A stretch of 64,000 nucleotides of DNA from Wenzhouxiangella sp. XN24 (GCF_011064545.1 NZ_JAAMFG010000036.1:372001-436000); one strand, 5' to 3'; shown: positions 54,598-63,623, numbered from the stretch's first letter. A program made the numbers and translations. Notes: generated by a model not told the origin, from the sequence alone.

Positions 54598-54693
54598 AGG
54601 GCGGTTATCCCCCCAGTGTGGGGTAGCAGGCGTCATCGAAGTTCCGGCATCCCGCCGATCCGGTACGCAGCGTATTTGCCTGGACGGTCGGAC

Positions 54694-54900
54694 TCAGAGA
54701 TTTCCCGGCTCGATCCAGCCCGCCGCATAAGCGAGCAGCAACACGACGAACATCGCCACCGACAGGCCGATGCGCCATGTCAGCGCCTTGACCACCCGGC
54801 GGGAGTCGGTGTCGTCCTTGAAGAGATAGACGAGGCCCGACGCGAGGCTGAACAGGATCGCAGCGAAAGCGATCAGGACCAGGAGCTTGATTGGACTCAT
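54694..54900 (-). CDS. Twin transmembrane protein (DUF2909 family)
   Basis: 68 aa with two helices (about 5-26 and 43-62) joined by KDDTDSRRVVKALTWRI. This matches DUF2909, small proteins encoded next to oxidase assembly genes. GGAG lies 6 nt before the ATG, and a perfect TATAAT precedes it. It is divergent from the SURF1 gene. A role in oxidase biogenesis is inferred only from context. Confidence 0.88.
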   Translation of the reverse strand: MSPIKLLVLIAFAAILFSLASGLVYLFKDDTDSRRVVKALTWRIGLSVAMFVVLLLAYAAGWIEPGNL

Positions 54901-54923
54901 GAGGTACTCCGGAAAGTGCCGGC

Positions 54924-54929
54924 ATTATA
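54924..54929 (-). promoter_or_regulatory. -10 element of the DUF2909 gene
   Basis: A perfect TATAAT on the minus strand, about 24 nt upstream of the start codon. No good -35 hexamer is seen, so the promoter may be weak or factor-dependent. Confidence 0.45.
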
Positions 54930-54948
54930 ACCGCAGGAGCGCAGGCGC

Positions 54949-55683
54949 TTGCGCGCGGCGGCAAGGGCGTTGAGCAGCGGTCCGGCGCGTCGTTTCAGGC
55001 CCGGGATCCCCGCCACCCTGTTCACGGCTTTCTTCCTTCCCCTGCTGCTGTTCCTGGGCAGCTGGCAGCTCGACCGGGCCGGGCAGAAACAGGCCTTGTT
55101 CGATGCTTTCGCGGCGGGCGGGCCGGCGGTTGCGCTGGATGCGGAATCGGCCGGGCTCGAGGAACTGAGGCGTTATGCCCCGGTCGAAGCGACTGGCCGT
55201 TACCTCGCCGAGCGGCAGTTCCTCCTGGACAACATGGTGGCCGGCGGACAGGCGGGCTACCGGGTCTGGACGCCGCTGCTGGTCGGCGAAGACCGGGTGG
55301 TGCTGGTGGACAGGGGCTGGGTGCCGCGGGATTTCAGCGCGGAGCAGGCGCCGGACGTGGCGGTCGATCCGGGGCCCCGCACGGTCGCCGGACTGCTGGA
55401 CCGCCTCCCGCGCCCGGGCATCGAGCTGGATACCCGCATGGCGCCGGGCTGGCCGAAGGTCGTCCAGTTCCCGACGCTCGACGAACTCTCGGAAGCACTC
55501 GGCCGGACCGTCATGCCCGGGGTCCTGTTGCTCGACGCCGCCGAGCCCGACGGTTACCTGCGTGACTGGCGGGCCTCGGACTTCGGGCCGGAACGGCATC
55601 TCGGCTATGCCTTCCAGTGGTTTGCGCTGGCGGTGACGCTGGTGATTCTTTATCTCGCCTGGTCTTTCAGGAAATCGGATTGA
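54949..55683 (+). CDS. SURF1 family cytochrome oxidase assembly protein
   Basis: 244 aa. Two membrane helices, near 22-40 and 219-237, flank a periplasmic domain, the SURF1 layout. LGSWQLDRAGQK, GYRVWTPLLV, VLVDRGWVPR and YAFQWFALAVTL are family motifs. SURF1 helps insert heme a into subunit I. The start is TTG at 54949, with AGGAG 9 nt upstream. The N-terminal region is Ala/Arg-rich. Confidence 0.93.
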   Translation: MRAAARALSSGPARRFRPGIPATLFTAFFLPLLLFLGSWQLDRAGQKQALFDAFAAGGPAVALDAESAGLEELRRYAPVEATGRYLAERQFLLDNMVAGGQAGYRVWTPLLVGEDRVVLVDRGWVPRDFSAEQAPDVAVDPGPRTVAGLLDRLPRPGIELDTRMAPGWPKVVQFPTLDELSEALGRTVMPGVLLLDAAEPDGYLRDWRASDFGPERHLGYAFQWFALAVTLVILYLAWSFRKSD

Positions 55684-55685
55684 AC

Positions 55686-56273
55686 ATGAGCAAGCAAGGC
55701 AACAAAAAACGCGGCGCATGGCAGGCCTGGGGCCTCGCGCTATGGTTCTTCGGGCCGCTCGCCGTCGCGGGCTACCTGTATTTCGATACCGACTGGCGCC
55801 CGGGCGAACGTAACAACCACGGGGAACTGGTCGTCCCGGCGGTGCCTCTCCCCGACGTGAGGCTGCCGACCCCCGACGGCGGCCTGACGGACGAGACGTT
55901 CCTGCGAGACCACTGGTCGCTCGTCTATCTCGGCCGGACGCCGTGCGAGGCCGCCTGCCAGGAGGCGCTCTACAACGGCCGCCAGATGCGCCTGGCGCTC
56001 GGCCGCCTGATGGAGCGCGTCGAGCGGGTCTACCTGCACGTCGGCGCGCCGCCGGAAGCCGCTTTCATTGCGACGGAGCATCCGGACCTGCAGGTCGCGG
56101 ACGCCTCGGTCCCCGCAGCCGCGGAACTGCTCGAGGCCTTCGAGGGGCAGGCGGAGGGCTACTGGCTCGTCGATCCGCTCGGCAACCTGATGATGCGCTA
56201 CCCGGCGAATGAACCACCGCGCGGCATGATGGACGACATCAAGCGCCTGCTGCGCCTGTCGAGGATCGGCTGA
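55686..56273 (+). CDS. SCO-like thioredoxin-fold protein, cytochrome oxidase-associated
   Basis: 195 aa. One N-terminal helix (about 13-33) anchors a periplasmic domain. YLGRTPCEAACQEALYN gives a CxxxC pair in the position used by SCO1 for copper or redox work. WLVDPLGNLMMRYP resembles the thioredoxin-fold beta strands before the copper-binding His of SCO proteins, but that conserved His is not obvious. It lies between SURF1 and ctaA and ends in a TGATG overlap with ctaA. A role in CuA assembly is inferred. Confidence 0.82.
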   Translation: MSKQGNKKRGAWQAWGLALWFFGPLAVAGYLYFDTDWRPGERNNHGELVVPAVPLPDVRLPTPDGGLTDETFLRDHWSLVYLGRTPCEAACQEALYNGRQMRLALGRLMERVERVYLHVGAPPEAAFIATEHPDLQVADASVPAAAELLEAFEGQAEGYWLVDPLGNLMMRYPANEPPRGMMDDIKRLLRLSRIG

Positions 56274-57253
56274 TGAAGACTTTCCGCAATATCGCACGCG
56301 TCTCGCTGGTGCTGTGCCTGGTCGTCGTCGTGCTGGGCGCCTGGGTGCGCCTCACCGATGCCGGCCTCGGTTGCCCGGACTGGCCGGGGTGCTACGGCAA
56401 GATGGTCGTGCCGGCGGGCGAGCACGTCGACATGACGAACCCGGACTTTGCGGCGCGCCCGTTCGATACCGGCAAGGCCTGGCGGGAGATGATCCATCGC
56501 TATGCGGCGGGAATCCTGGGCCTGCTGGTGCTGGTGCTGGCCGTCATGGCCTGGCGGCGGCGCCACGAACCCGGGCAACCGGTGAAGGCCCCATTGTTTC
56601 TCGCCGGGCTGATCCTGTTCCAGGTCATCCTCGGCATGTGGACCGTGACGCTGCTGCTCAAACCCACCGTGGTGACGCTGCACCTGCTCGGCGGCATGGC
56701 CACGCTCGGCATGCTCGTCTGGCTCTCGCTCCCCTCGCGCGCCGCCGAGCCCGACGGCGGCGCGACCTTCAGGCGTCTCAGCGCGCTGGCGCTGGTCGTG
56801 GTCATCGCCCAGATCACGCTCGGCGGCTGGGTATCCACGAACTATGCCGCGCTCAGCTGCCCGGATTTCCCGAAATGCCAGGGACAGTGGTGGCCCGAGA
56901 TGGATTTCGCCCACGGGTTCACGCTCTGGCACGGTCTCGGGGTCGACTACGAGGGCGGCATCCTCCACAATTCCGCCCGCGTGGCGATCCACGTCACGCA
57001 CCGGGTAGGCGCCGTCGTGGCCCTGCTGGCCATCGGCCTGGCCGCCCTGTGGGCACGGCGCCGGGCGCCCTCCGCGGCGGGACGGCTGGCGGGCTCGTTG
57101 GTCGGGGTCGCGTTGCTGGCGCAGATACTCCTCGGTATCGTGATGGTGAAAACCAGCCTGCCGCTGGCGATCGCGGTGGCACACAACGGCCTCGCGGCGG
57201 TGCTGCTGGCGAGCATACTGAACATGAACAAGGTGGCGTGGCGTGCAAACTGA
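56273..57253 (+). CDS. ctaA: Heme A synthase (Cox15/CtaA)
   Basis: 326 aa, eight helices. Oxidises the C8 methyl of heme O to make heme A. LVVVVLGAWVRLTDAGLGCPDWPGCYG is the Cox15 N-terminal signature. Conserved His residues include those in MIHRYAAG, VTLHLLGG, THRVGA and AVAHNGLA. The product feeds the aa3-type oxidase encoded upstream. It overlaps ctaB by 11 nt. Confidence 0.95.
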   Translation: MKTFRNIARVSLVLCLVVVVLGAWVRLTDAGLGCPDWPGCYGKMVVPAGEHVDMTNPDFAARPFDTGKAWREMIHRYAAGILGLLVLVLAVMAWRRRHEPGQPVKAPLFLAGLILFQVILGMWTVTLLLKPTVVTLHLLGGMATLGMLVWLSLPSRAAEPDGGATFRRLSALALVVVIAQITLGGWVSTNYAALSCPDFPKCQGQWWPEMDFAHGFTLWHGLGVDYEGGILHNSARVAIHVTHRVGAVVALLAIGLAALWARRRAPSAAGRLAGSLVGVALLAQILLGIVMVKTSLPLAIAVAHNGLAAVLLASILNMNKVAWRAN

Positions 57254-58154
57254 GGTCCGGAAACTGCCTTCTGCGGGAATCGTCGCCCGGCTCGGCGACT
57301 ACCTGGAGCTGTGCAAGCCGAAGGTCGTGAGCCTCATCGTGTTCACCGCCGTGGTGGGAATGTTCCTCGCCGTACCGGGGCTCGTGCCGCTGGACAAGCT
57401 GCTGTTCGGCACCCTGGGCATCGGCCTCGCCGCCTCCTCCGCGGCGGCCATCAACCACGTGCTAGATGCGCGGATCGACGCCGTCATGCGGCGCACCCGG
57501 CGCCGCCCGCTGCCGACCGGGCACCTGACCGAGATGGAAGCGCTCATGTTCGCCACGGCGCTCGGCATCGTGTCCATGCTGATGCTGTGGTTCCTGGTGA
57601 ACCCGCTCACGGCCGTGCTGACCTTCGCCAGCCTGATCGGCTACGCGATCATCTACACCGGCTTCCTGAAGCGCGCCACGCCGCAGAACATCGTCATCGG
57701 CGGCGCCGCCGGCGCCGCACCGCCGGTCCTCGGCTGGGTCGCCATCACGGGCGAGGTCCATGCCCACGCGCTGCTGCTGTTCCTGATCATCTTCACCTGG
57801 ACGCCGCCGCATTTCTGGGCGCTCGCGATCGCCCGCAAGGACGAATACGCGCAGGTGAACATCCCGATGATGCCGGTCACCCACGGCGTGGAATTCACCC
57901 GCCTGCAGATCCTGCTCTACACGATCCTGTTGTTCGTGGTCGGACTGCTGCCCTGGCTGACCGGCATGAGCGGCTGGCTGTATCTCGTCGGCGCGGTGGG
58001 TTTCGGCGGCGGCTTCCTGTACTACGCTATCGCGATGATGTGCTCGGACCGGCCGGAACTGCCGATGAAGACTTTCAGTTATTCCATCACTTACCTGATG
58101 GGGATTTTTTCGTTCCTGCTGGCCGACCACTACGTCCCGCTGTTGTCGGGTTGA
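57243..58154 (+). CDS. ctaB: Protoheme IX farnesyltransferase (heme O synthase)
   Basis: 303 aa UbiA-fold membrane enzyme that converts heme B to heme O, the substrate of CtaA. LCKPKVVSLIVFTA, NHVLDARIDAVMRRTRRRPLP and FTWTPPHFWALAI are its Asp-rich and CyoE motifs. The start is GTG at 57243, within the end of ctaA. CyoE is another name for the same family. Confidence 0.96.
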   Translation: MQTEVRKLPSAGIVARLGDYLELCKPKVVSLIVFTAVVGMFLAVPGLVPLDKLLFGTLGIGLAASSAAAINHVLDARIDAVMRRTRRRPLPTGHLTEMEALMFATALGIVSMLMLWFLVNPLTAVLTFASLIGYAIIYTGFLKRATPQNIVIGGAAGAAPPVLGWVAITGEVHAHALLLFLIIFTWTPPHFWALAIARKDEYAQVNIPMMPVTHGVEFTRLQILLYTILLFVVGLLPWLTGMSGWLYLVGAVGFGGGFLYYAIAMMCSDRPELPMKTFSYSITYLMGIFSFLLADHYVPLLSG

Positions 58155-58161
58155 GGTGGTG

Positions 58162-59088
58162 ATGAAGCGTTATCTGCCCCTCCTGTTCGTCGTGTTCGTC
58201 GTCTCCGTCACCGCGGCGATCTTCCTGGTCTTCAGGGACTCGGCCGCACCCGAGACGCGGAGCGTCGAGATCGAGACGCCTCCCGAAGCCGCCAGCACGC
58301 CACCCGAAGCGACCATCACGCAGGCCGGAGACGACGCGCTGCCCCTTTTCGAAATCGAGACGGACGAGGAATACGAGGCGATGCTGGCGGCGCTCGGCAC
58401 CAGCACCGAAGAGATCGAGGCCTGGGCCCGGACCCGGGGCTTCCCGCCGAGGACCTACACCAGCGTGCGGGGCGAGCCCCTGGAACGGCAGTACCGCACG
58501 ATGTCCGCGGAGCGCCTGCTGGAGCTTGCGGAGAACGGCGACGTCTGGGCCATGCAATTCCTGGCGGCGAACGTCGGGCCGGAAATGCCCCTGGTGGCCG
58601 TGGAGTGGTATCGCAAGGCCGTCGTGCACGGCTCAGCCTACGCCGCTTACAAGCTCGGGTATTTCTATCGCGAGGTCGCGCGCTGGATGGTGATCAACGA
58701 TGACGAGCGTGAAGACGTGCTGGAGATCGCACGTCGGGAGCAGCCGCTGGCCTATTCCGCGCTCGCCTGGCTGATGATCGCCGAGTACGAGGCCGGGCTC
58801 CCGCCCGGCGCAATGTCGGCCGCACTGACCAGCTTCCAGGCGCGTGACGAGGGTATCGATGCGGCCTGCGAGCGCGCCGCGACCCTGCTCGGCGAAATCC
58901 GTACCCAGCGCGAGATCGACGGCGTCGAACTGGCGCCACGCAAGCCGCCCCTTGCGATCGGGCTGCCGCCGGAGCACATCGCCGGCTATTGTCCCGCCGA
59001 CGTCTTTCCGCGCACCGATTACAGCGGCTGCGCCGCCGTGCGACTCGCCGGGGAACTCGGCACGGCCACCGCCTACCGCTGCCGCTGA
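58162..59088 (+). CDS. Membrane-anchored periplasmic protein, unknown function
   Basis: 308 aa. One N-terminal helix (about 5-25) is followed by a Glu/Pro/Thr-rich linker and a helical domain. EWYRKAVVHGSAYAAYKLGYFY looks like a single Sel1-type repeat, which suggests protein-protein contacts. The C-terminal tail has paired cysteines (C285, C295, C307). The ATG at 58162 has GAGG 5 nt upstream, and GTG codons at 58156 and 58159 are less likely. It follows ctaB by 7 nt, so it may belong to the oxidase operon. The function is not known. Confidence 0.75.
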   Translation: MKRYLPLLFVVFVVSVTAAIFLVFRDSAAPETRSVEIETPPEAASTPPEATITQAGDDALPLFEIETDEEYEAMLAALGTSTEEIEAWARTRGFPPRTYTSVRGEPLERQYRTMSAERLLELAENGDVWAMQFLAANVGPEMPLVAVEWYRKAVVHGSAYAAYKLGYFYREVARWMVINDDEREDVLEIARREQPLAYSALAWLMIAEYEAGLPPGAMSAALTSFQARDEGIDAACERAATLLGEIRTQREIDGVELAPRKPPLAIGLPPEHIAGYCPADVFPRTDYSGCAAVRLAGELGTATAYRCR

Positions 59089-59374
59089 CGCCTGCTGAAG
59101 AGGTAGGCCAGGAACTCGAAGGGATGCAGGAGCACCAGCCAAGACGGGAGTTGCGTTCCGTCTTCCCTAAAAACCGGAGCAATAGCTGCCCGAGCCGGGA
59201 TAAGTTGCATTACGCGCTCTCCAGTTCGCCGTAATACTCACGCCCGCTACCGCAGCGCTGGCCGCCGCCACAATGCCGACTCCCTCACCGGGCAGGCTTA
59301 CTATTTTCCAGTCGCCCGGCGTATCCCTCATCAGAACCGCTTGACGAGTCCCCCTTCGCGGGGCGTCATCGATC
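59089..59374. other. Poorly coding stretch after the oxidase cluster
   Basis: The base composition is less GC-rich than the neighbouring genes and the codon pattern is weak. A minus-strand frame (59167-59391, TTG start, or ATG at 59331) encodes a short protein with one hydrophobic segment (GVGIVAAASAAVAGVSI). It has no credible ribosome-binding site, so I do not call it as a gene. No clear promoter was found. Confidence 0.4.
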
Positions 59375-59608
59375 CTAACTGCCTGGAACAAAGTAGAAGA
59401 ATTTTAGCCAGGCCCACCACCCGAGGCAGGACAGCGCGAGGAAGATGCTCACGTACTCGCCCCAGTTGTTCCATCGCTTCGAGACCATAAGCCGTCCCAA
59501 AGAGAGCCCGACCCAAAGCCCGACCCCGCCGACCAGGGCCAGCTCTCCCCAGGTCACGAGGAACATAGAATCCGGCATCGGGTAACCGTCGGCGTTATAG
59601 ACCCGCAT
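59375..59608 (-). CDS. Small hypothetical protein with two transmembrane helices
   Basis: 77 aa. Helices are near 15-37 and 51-71, with a tryptophan-rich C-terminus (CLGWWAWLKFFYF). GGGAG lies 6 nt before the ATG at 59608. The frame is open up to 59707, but the upstream ATG has no well-placed ribosome-binding site. Codon use and GC are unlike the neighbouring core genes, so horizontal gain or a fast-evolving gene is possible. I recognise no family. Confidence 0.5.
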   Translation of the reverse strand: MRVYNADGYPMPDSMFLVTWGELALVGGVGLWVGLSLGRLMVSKRWNNWGEYVSIFLALSCLGWWAWLKFFYFVPGS

Positions 59609-60017
59609 AACTGTCTCCCAATCCAGGATACGTGCTGTGGCAGCTGAGGGCCGCCCCGAGGTGTCGAAAAGGTACCAGAACCTCCTTTTGTAGGAAAATT
59701 CGCCCATATACGTACTTTGTCTCCATCGGCCTCTCTATCACAGCCGACCCAAGGTCAAGGCGGGTCCCGGTCTCATGGTGGTCTGGCGAGCAGGAAGGAC
59801 CCGCTTCGGCTGACAAGTGGATAACGGCCAGACCGATGCCATCCGTGCCTCGCCGACGCGGCGGTCACGGCGGCGGGGTATGACAGGGTCCTGCGAGCGG
59901 CATCAGACTTCCAAGCGAGCGGGACCCTGTCATGGCCCGCCGCGGACAGACCTCCGATCTTCCGCGAAGCTGGGCCTGACCCGCGGCCAGGGAAGCATGG
60001 CGGGTACAATGCGACGT
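59609..60017. other. Intergenic region before uvrD with an inverted repeat
   Basis: 409 nt with no believable gene. The left part continues the AT-richer stretch. The right part holds a 12-bp inverted repeat (59880-59933), described separately. A TACAAT (60005-60010) lies just before the uvrD ATG, but no good -35 pairs with it. Confidence 0.5.
59880..59933. repeat. 12-bp inverted repeat with internal direct repeats
   Basis: ATGACAGGGTCC (59880-59891) and its exact reverse complement (59922-59933) enclose 30 nt. Inside, GCGAGCGG occurs twice (59894-59901 and 59914-59921). It lies 84 nt before the uvrD start. It may be a dispersed palindromic element, a remnant of a small mobile element, or a terminator for upstream transcription; there is no T-run. 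Confidence 0.6.
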
Positions 60018-62174
60018 ATGGATATCACCCCCATCCTCGACCCCCTGAACGACGCCCAGCGCGAAGCCGTGACGGCGCCCGCCGATGCGCCCGTGCTGGT
60101 GCTGGCCGGCGCCGGGAGCGGCAAGACGCGCGTGCTCGTGCATCGCATCGCCTGGCTCGTGCAGGTGGAAAACGTCTCGCCCTGGGGCGTGCTGGCCGTG
60201 ACCTTCACCAACAAGGCCGCGGCGGAAATGCGCGGACGCATCGAAGCGTTGCTCGGCATGCCGGCAGGCAACCTCTGGGTCGGCACCTTCCACGGCCTTG
60301 CACATCGCCTGCTGCGCCTGCACTGGCGCGAGGCGAAGCTGCCGCAGGCTTTCACGGTGCTGGATTCCGAGGACCAGCTGCGCCTGATCCGGCGCCTGCT
60401 GAAGTCCATGGAGCTCGACGAGAACCGCTACGTGCCCCGCGAGGTGCAGTGGTTCATCAACGCGCGCAAGGACGAGGGCCTGCGCGCGGCGCACCTCGAA
60501 GCGGGCGACGACCCCAATCGCCGCGTCTTCATCCGCATCTACGAGGCCTACCAGGCGCAGTGCGAACAAAGCGGGCTGGTCGATTTCGCGGAGCTGCTGC
60601 TGCGCGCGTTCGAGCTGTGGCGGGACGACGCGAGCCTGCTGGACCACTACCAGCGCCGCTTCCGGCACCTGCTGGTGGACGAGTTCCAGGACACCAACGC
60701 CATCCAGTACGCCTGGCTGCGCCTGCTCGCAGGCAAGGCAGGCAAGCCCTTCATCGTCGGCGACGACGACCAGAGCATCTATGGCTGGCGGGGTGCGCGG
60801 GTCGAGCACATCCGGCGCTTCCGCAAGGACTTCCCGGGGACGCGCCTCGTGCGCCTCGAGCAGAACTACCGCTCGACCGGCAACATCCTCAACGCGGCCA
60901 ATGCCCTCATCGCGAACAACCGGGAGCGGCTCGGCAAGAAGCTGTGGACGGCGGGACACGCCGGGGAGCCGATCCGACTGTACACGGCCTACAACGAACG
61001 CGACGAGGCGGAGTTCGTCGTCAACCGCATCCGCGCCGCCGTCGAGCAGGGCGCCGCGAACAGCGAGATGGCGGTGCTCTACCGCTCCAATGCGCAGTCG
61101 CGGGTGTTCGAAGAGGCGCTCATCCAGGCGCGTATTCCCTACCGCGTCTACGGGGGACTGCGCTTCTTCGAAAGGGCGGAGATCAAGGACGCGCTCGCCT
61201 ATTTGCGCCTCAGCGCCAATCGTGACGACGATTCGGCTTTCGAGCGGGTCGTGAACCTGCCGACGCGCGGGATCGGCGCCCGCACGCTGGAGCTGTTGCG
61301 CGAATACGCCCGCGCCAACACCACCTCCATGTGGCGCGCGGCGGGGGCGTTGATCTCGGACGGGCTGACCGCACGGGCGGCCCAGGCCCTGCACGCGTTT
61401 CTCGCCCTTATCGAGGCGCTGGACCGGGACACCCGCGGCCTGCCGTTGCACGAGCAGGTCGATCACGTCATCCAGGCCAGTGGTCTCATCGCCCACCACG
61501 GCAAGGAAAAAGGGGAACGCGGCGAGGCCCGGGTGGAGAACCTCGAGGAGCTCGTCAGCGCGGCGCGCGGTTTCGATCCCGAGCCGGACAGCGAGATGCG
61601 GCCGCTGGACGAATTCCTCGCCCACGCCGCGCTCGAAGCCGGCGAGGGGCAGGGGGGCGCGTGGGAAGACTGCGTGCAGCTGATGACCCTGCATTCGGCC
61701 AAGGGCCTCGAGTTCCCCGTCGTGTTCCTGGCCGGGCTGGAGGACGGCCTGTTTCCGCACAAGCGCAGCCTGCTCGACGCGGACGGCCTCGAGGAGGAGC
61801 GGCGCCTGGCCTACGTGGGCGCGACCCGCGCGATGCGCGAGCTTTACCTGAGTTATGCAGAGCAACGCCGCCTGCATGGCGTGGACAACTACGGCATTCC
61901 GTCGCGTTTCATCGGCGAGTTGCCCGCCGAACTCGTCGAGGAGGTCCGGCCCGCCGCGCGGGTGACGCGCCCGGCCGCCGCGCCGAGCGGCCGGTTTCGC
62001 GACGAACCCCCGGCCGGGATCTCGCTCGGGCAGCGCGTCCGCCACGCGTCATTCGGCGAGGGCGTGATCCTCAACCACGAGGGCCACGGCAGCCATGCCC
62101 GGGTGCAGGTCAACTTCGAGCATGCGGGCCCGAAGTGGCTGGTGCTGGCCTACGCGCGGCTGGAAGTGATGTAA
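60018..62174 (+). CDS. uvrD: DNA helicase II, UvrD/Rep family
   Basis: 718 aa superfamily 1 helicase acting in nucleotide-excision and mismatch repair. The Q-motif is LNDAQREAV, Walker A is AGAGSGKT (about 30-37), and Walker B is LLVDEFQDTN. GDDDQSIYGWRGA and QNYRSTGNIL are motifs III and IV. TLHSAKGLEFPVVFLAGLEDGLFPH and EEERRLAYVGATRA are the C-terminal motifs. The tail ends in a Tudor-like domain (QRVRHASFGEGVILNHEG). The start at 60018 is the ATG giving MDITPILDPLND, the usual N-terminus. UvrD and Rep are similar; the C-terminal Tudor-like domain supports UvrD. Confidence 0.93.
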   Translation: MDITPILDPLNDAQREAVTAPADAPVLVLAGAGSGKTRVLVHRIAWLVQVENVSPWGVLAVTFTNKAAAEMRGRIEALLGMPAGNLWVGTFHGLAHRLLRLHWREAKLPQAFTVLDSEDQLRLIRRLLKSMELDENRYVPREVQWFINARKDEGLRAAHLEAGDDPNRRVFIRIYEAYQAQCEQSGLVDFAELLLRAFELWRDDASLLDHYQRRFRHLLVDEFQDTNAIQYAWLRLLAGKAGKPFIVGDDDQSIYGWRGARVEHIRRFRKDFPGTRLVRLEQNYRSTGNILNAANALIANNRERLGKKLWTAGHAGEPIRLYTAYNERDEAEFVVNRIRAAVEQGAANSEMAVLYRSNAQSRVFEEALIQARIPYRVYGGLRFFERAEIKDALAYLRLSANRDDDSAFERVVNLPTRGIGARTLELLREYARANTTSMWRAAGALISDGLTARAAQALHAFLALIEALDRDTRGLPLHEQVDHVIQASGLIAHHGKEKGERGEARVENLEELVSAARGFDPEPDSEMRPLDEFLAHAALEAGEGQGGAWEDCVQLMTLHSAKGLEFPVVFLAGLEDGLFPHKRSLLDADGLEEERRLAYVGATRAMRELYLSYAEQRRLHGVDNYGIPSRFIGELPAELVEEVRPAARVTRPAAAPSGRFRDEPPAGISLGQRVRHASFGEGVILNHEGHGSHARVQVNFEHAGPKWLVLAYARLEVM

Positions 62175-62210
62175 CATCGGCAGCGCCGCCCAGGCCGGAC
62201 GACAAGCACT

Positions 62211-63623
62211 ATGAAAATCCTCATTCTCGGCGCGGGCACCGTCGGTTCCACGGCCGCCGAATCGCTTTCCGAGGAAAACGAGATCACCGTGGTGGACCTC
62301 AACGGCCGCCACCTGCGGGAACTCCAGGACCGCCTCGACATCCGCACCGTCGAGGGACACGCCTCCCATCCGCGGGTGCTGGACCAGGCCGGCGCCGCGG
62401 ACGCGGACATCCTCGTCGCGCTGACCGACAGCGACGAAACCAACATGATCGCCTGCCAGATCGCGTACAGCCTGTACCGCACGCCCGTGCGCATCGCGCG
62501 CATCCGCGCCGCCGAGTACACCTCGCGCCAGGAACTGTTCACCACCAAGACGATTCCCGTGGACACGATCATCAGCCCCGAGCAGCTGGTCACCGAGCAC
62601 ATCGAGCAGCTGATCCACTATCCCGGCGCCCACCAGGTGCTGGACTTCGCCGACGGCAAGGTGCGGCTCGTCGGCGTGATGGCGAAGGACGGCGGCCCCC
62701 TGATCGGGCAGGAACTGCGGGAACTGCGCCGCCACATCCCGCACACCGACACGCGCGTCGCCGCCATCTATCGCCGCAGCGCGATCGCGCCGGTCGGCAA
62801 CGAGGAGCCCGTCTACGAGACCATCCTGCCGGAAGGCGACACCGTCATCCGCGCCAACGACCTGGTGTTCTTCCTCGCGGCCCGCAAGGACATCCGCGTC
62901 ATGATGAGCGAGCTGCTGAAGCTCGAGCATCCCGCGCGCAGCATCATCATCGCCGGCGGCGGGCACATCGGCTTCGAGCTGGCCCGGCGCCTGGAGAACA
63001 CCAACCGCGTGAAGGTCATCGAGCGGGACCACGACCGGGCGCGCTACATCGCTGAACGGCTGAAGCACGCCGTGGTGCTCACGGGCGACGCCGTCGACGA
63101 GAACCTGTTGATGGAAGAGAACATCGACAGGGTCGACGTATTCTGCGCGCTCACCAGCGCCGAGGAGGCCAACATCCTGTCCTCCTTTCTCGCCAAGCGC
63201 ATGGGCGCGTCGCGCGTGATCGCGCTGATCAACCGGCCGTCCTACGCGAAACTGGTCGAGGACCAGTACGTCGATATCGCCGTCTCGCCGCAGGAGATCA
63301 CGCTCAGCGCACTGCTGGCGAAAGTGCGCGGCATGCGCCTCGACGTCGGCCAGGTGCACGCCCTGCGCAGTGGCGCGGCCGAGGCAATCGAGGCCGTCGC
63401 ACACGGCGATACCCGGACCTCGCGCGTGGTGGGCAAGAGAGTGGAAGAAGTGCCGCTGCCGCCCGGCACCACCATCGGCGCGATCGTGCGCGACAACAAC
63501 GTCCTCATGGCGCACCGCACGACGGAGATCCAGGCCGAGGACCACGTCATCCTTTTCCTCACCGATCGCAGCCAGATCCCGGCGGTGGAAAAGTTGTTCC
63601 AGGTAAGCGTGACCTACACCTGA
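62211..63623 (+). CDS. trkA: TrkA, potassium uptake regulatory NAD-binding protein
   Basis: 470 aa cytoplasmic subunit of the Trk potassium uptake system. It has two tandem RCK modules. The Rossmann motifs are LGAGTVGSTAAE (about 6-17) and AGGGHIGFELA (about 248-258). Each is followed by a TrkA-C domain, the second at residues about 380-465. It binds nucleotide and gates TrkH, whose gene begins 16 nt after its stop. The length is normal. Confidence 0.96.
   Translation: MKILILGAGTVGSTAAESLSEENEITVVDLNGRHLRELQDRLDIRTVEGHASHPRVLDQAGAADADILVALTDSDETNMIACQIAYSLYRTPVRIARIRAAEYTSRQELFTTKTIPVDTIISPEQLVTEHIEQLIHYPGAHQVLDFADGKVRLVGVMAKDGGPLIGQELRELRRHIPHTDTRVAAIYRRSAIAPVGNEEPVYETILPEGDTVIRANDLVFFLAARKDIRVMMSELLKLEHPARSIIIAGGGHIGFELARRLENTNRVKVIERDHDRARYIAERLKHAVVLTGDAVDENLLMEENIDRVDVFCALTSAEEANILSSFLAKRMGASRVIALINRPSYAKLVEDQYVDIAVSPQEITLSALLAKVRGMRLDVGQVHALRSGAAEAIEAVAHGDTRTSRVVGKRVEEVPLPPGTTIGAIVRDNNVLMAHRTTEIQAEDHVILFLTDRSQIPAVEKLFQVSVTYT

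Noticed and set aside
59167-59391. Possible 74-codon gene downstream of the two-helix membrane protein
   Set aside because: Starts with TTG or an ATG without a ribosome-binding site and shows no family; kept only as a note in the region entry.
59865-62045. 726-codon minus-strand frame opposite uvrD
   Set aside because: No domain or ribosome-binding site; uvrD has all helicase motifs on the plus strand.
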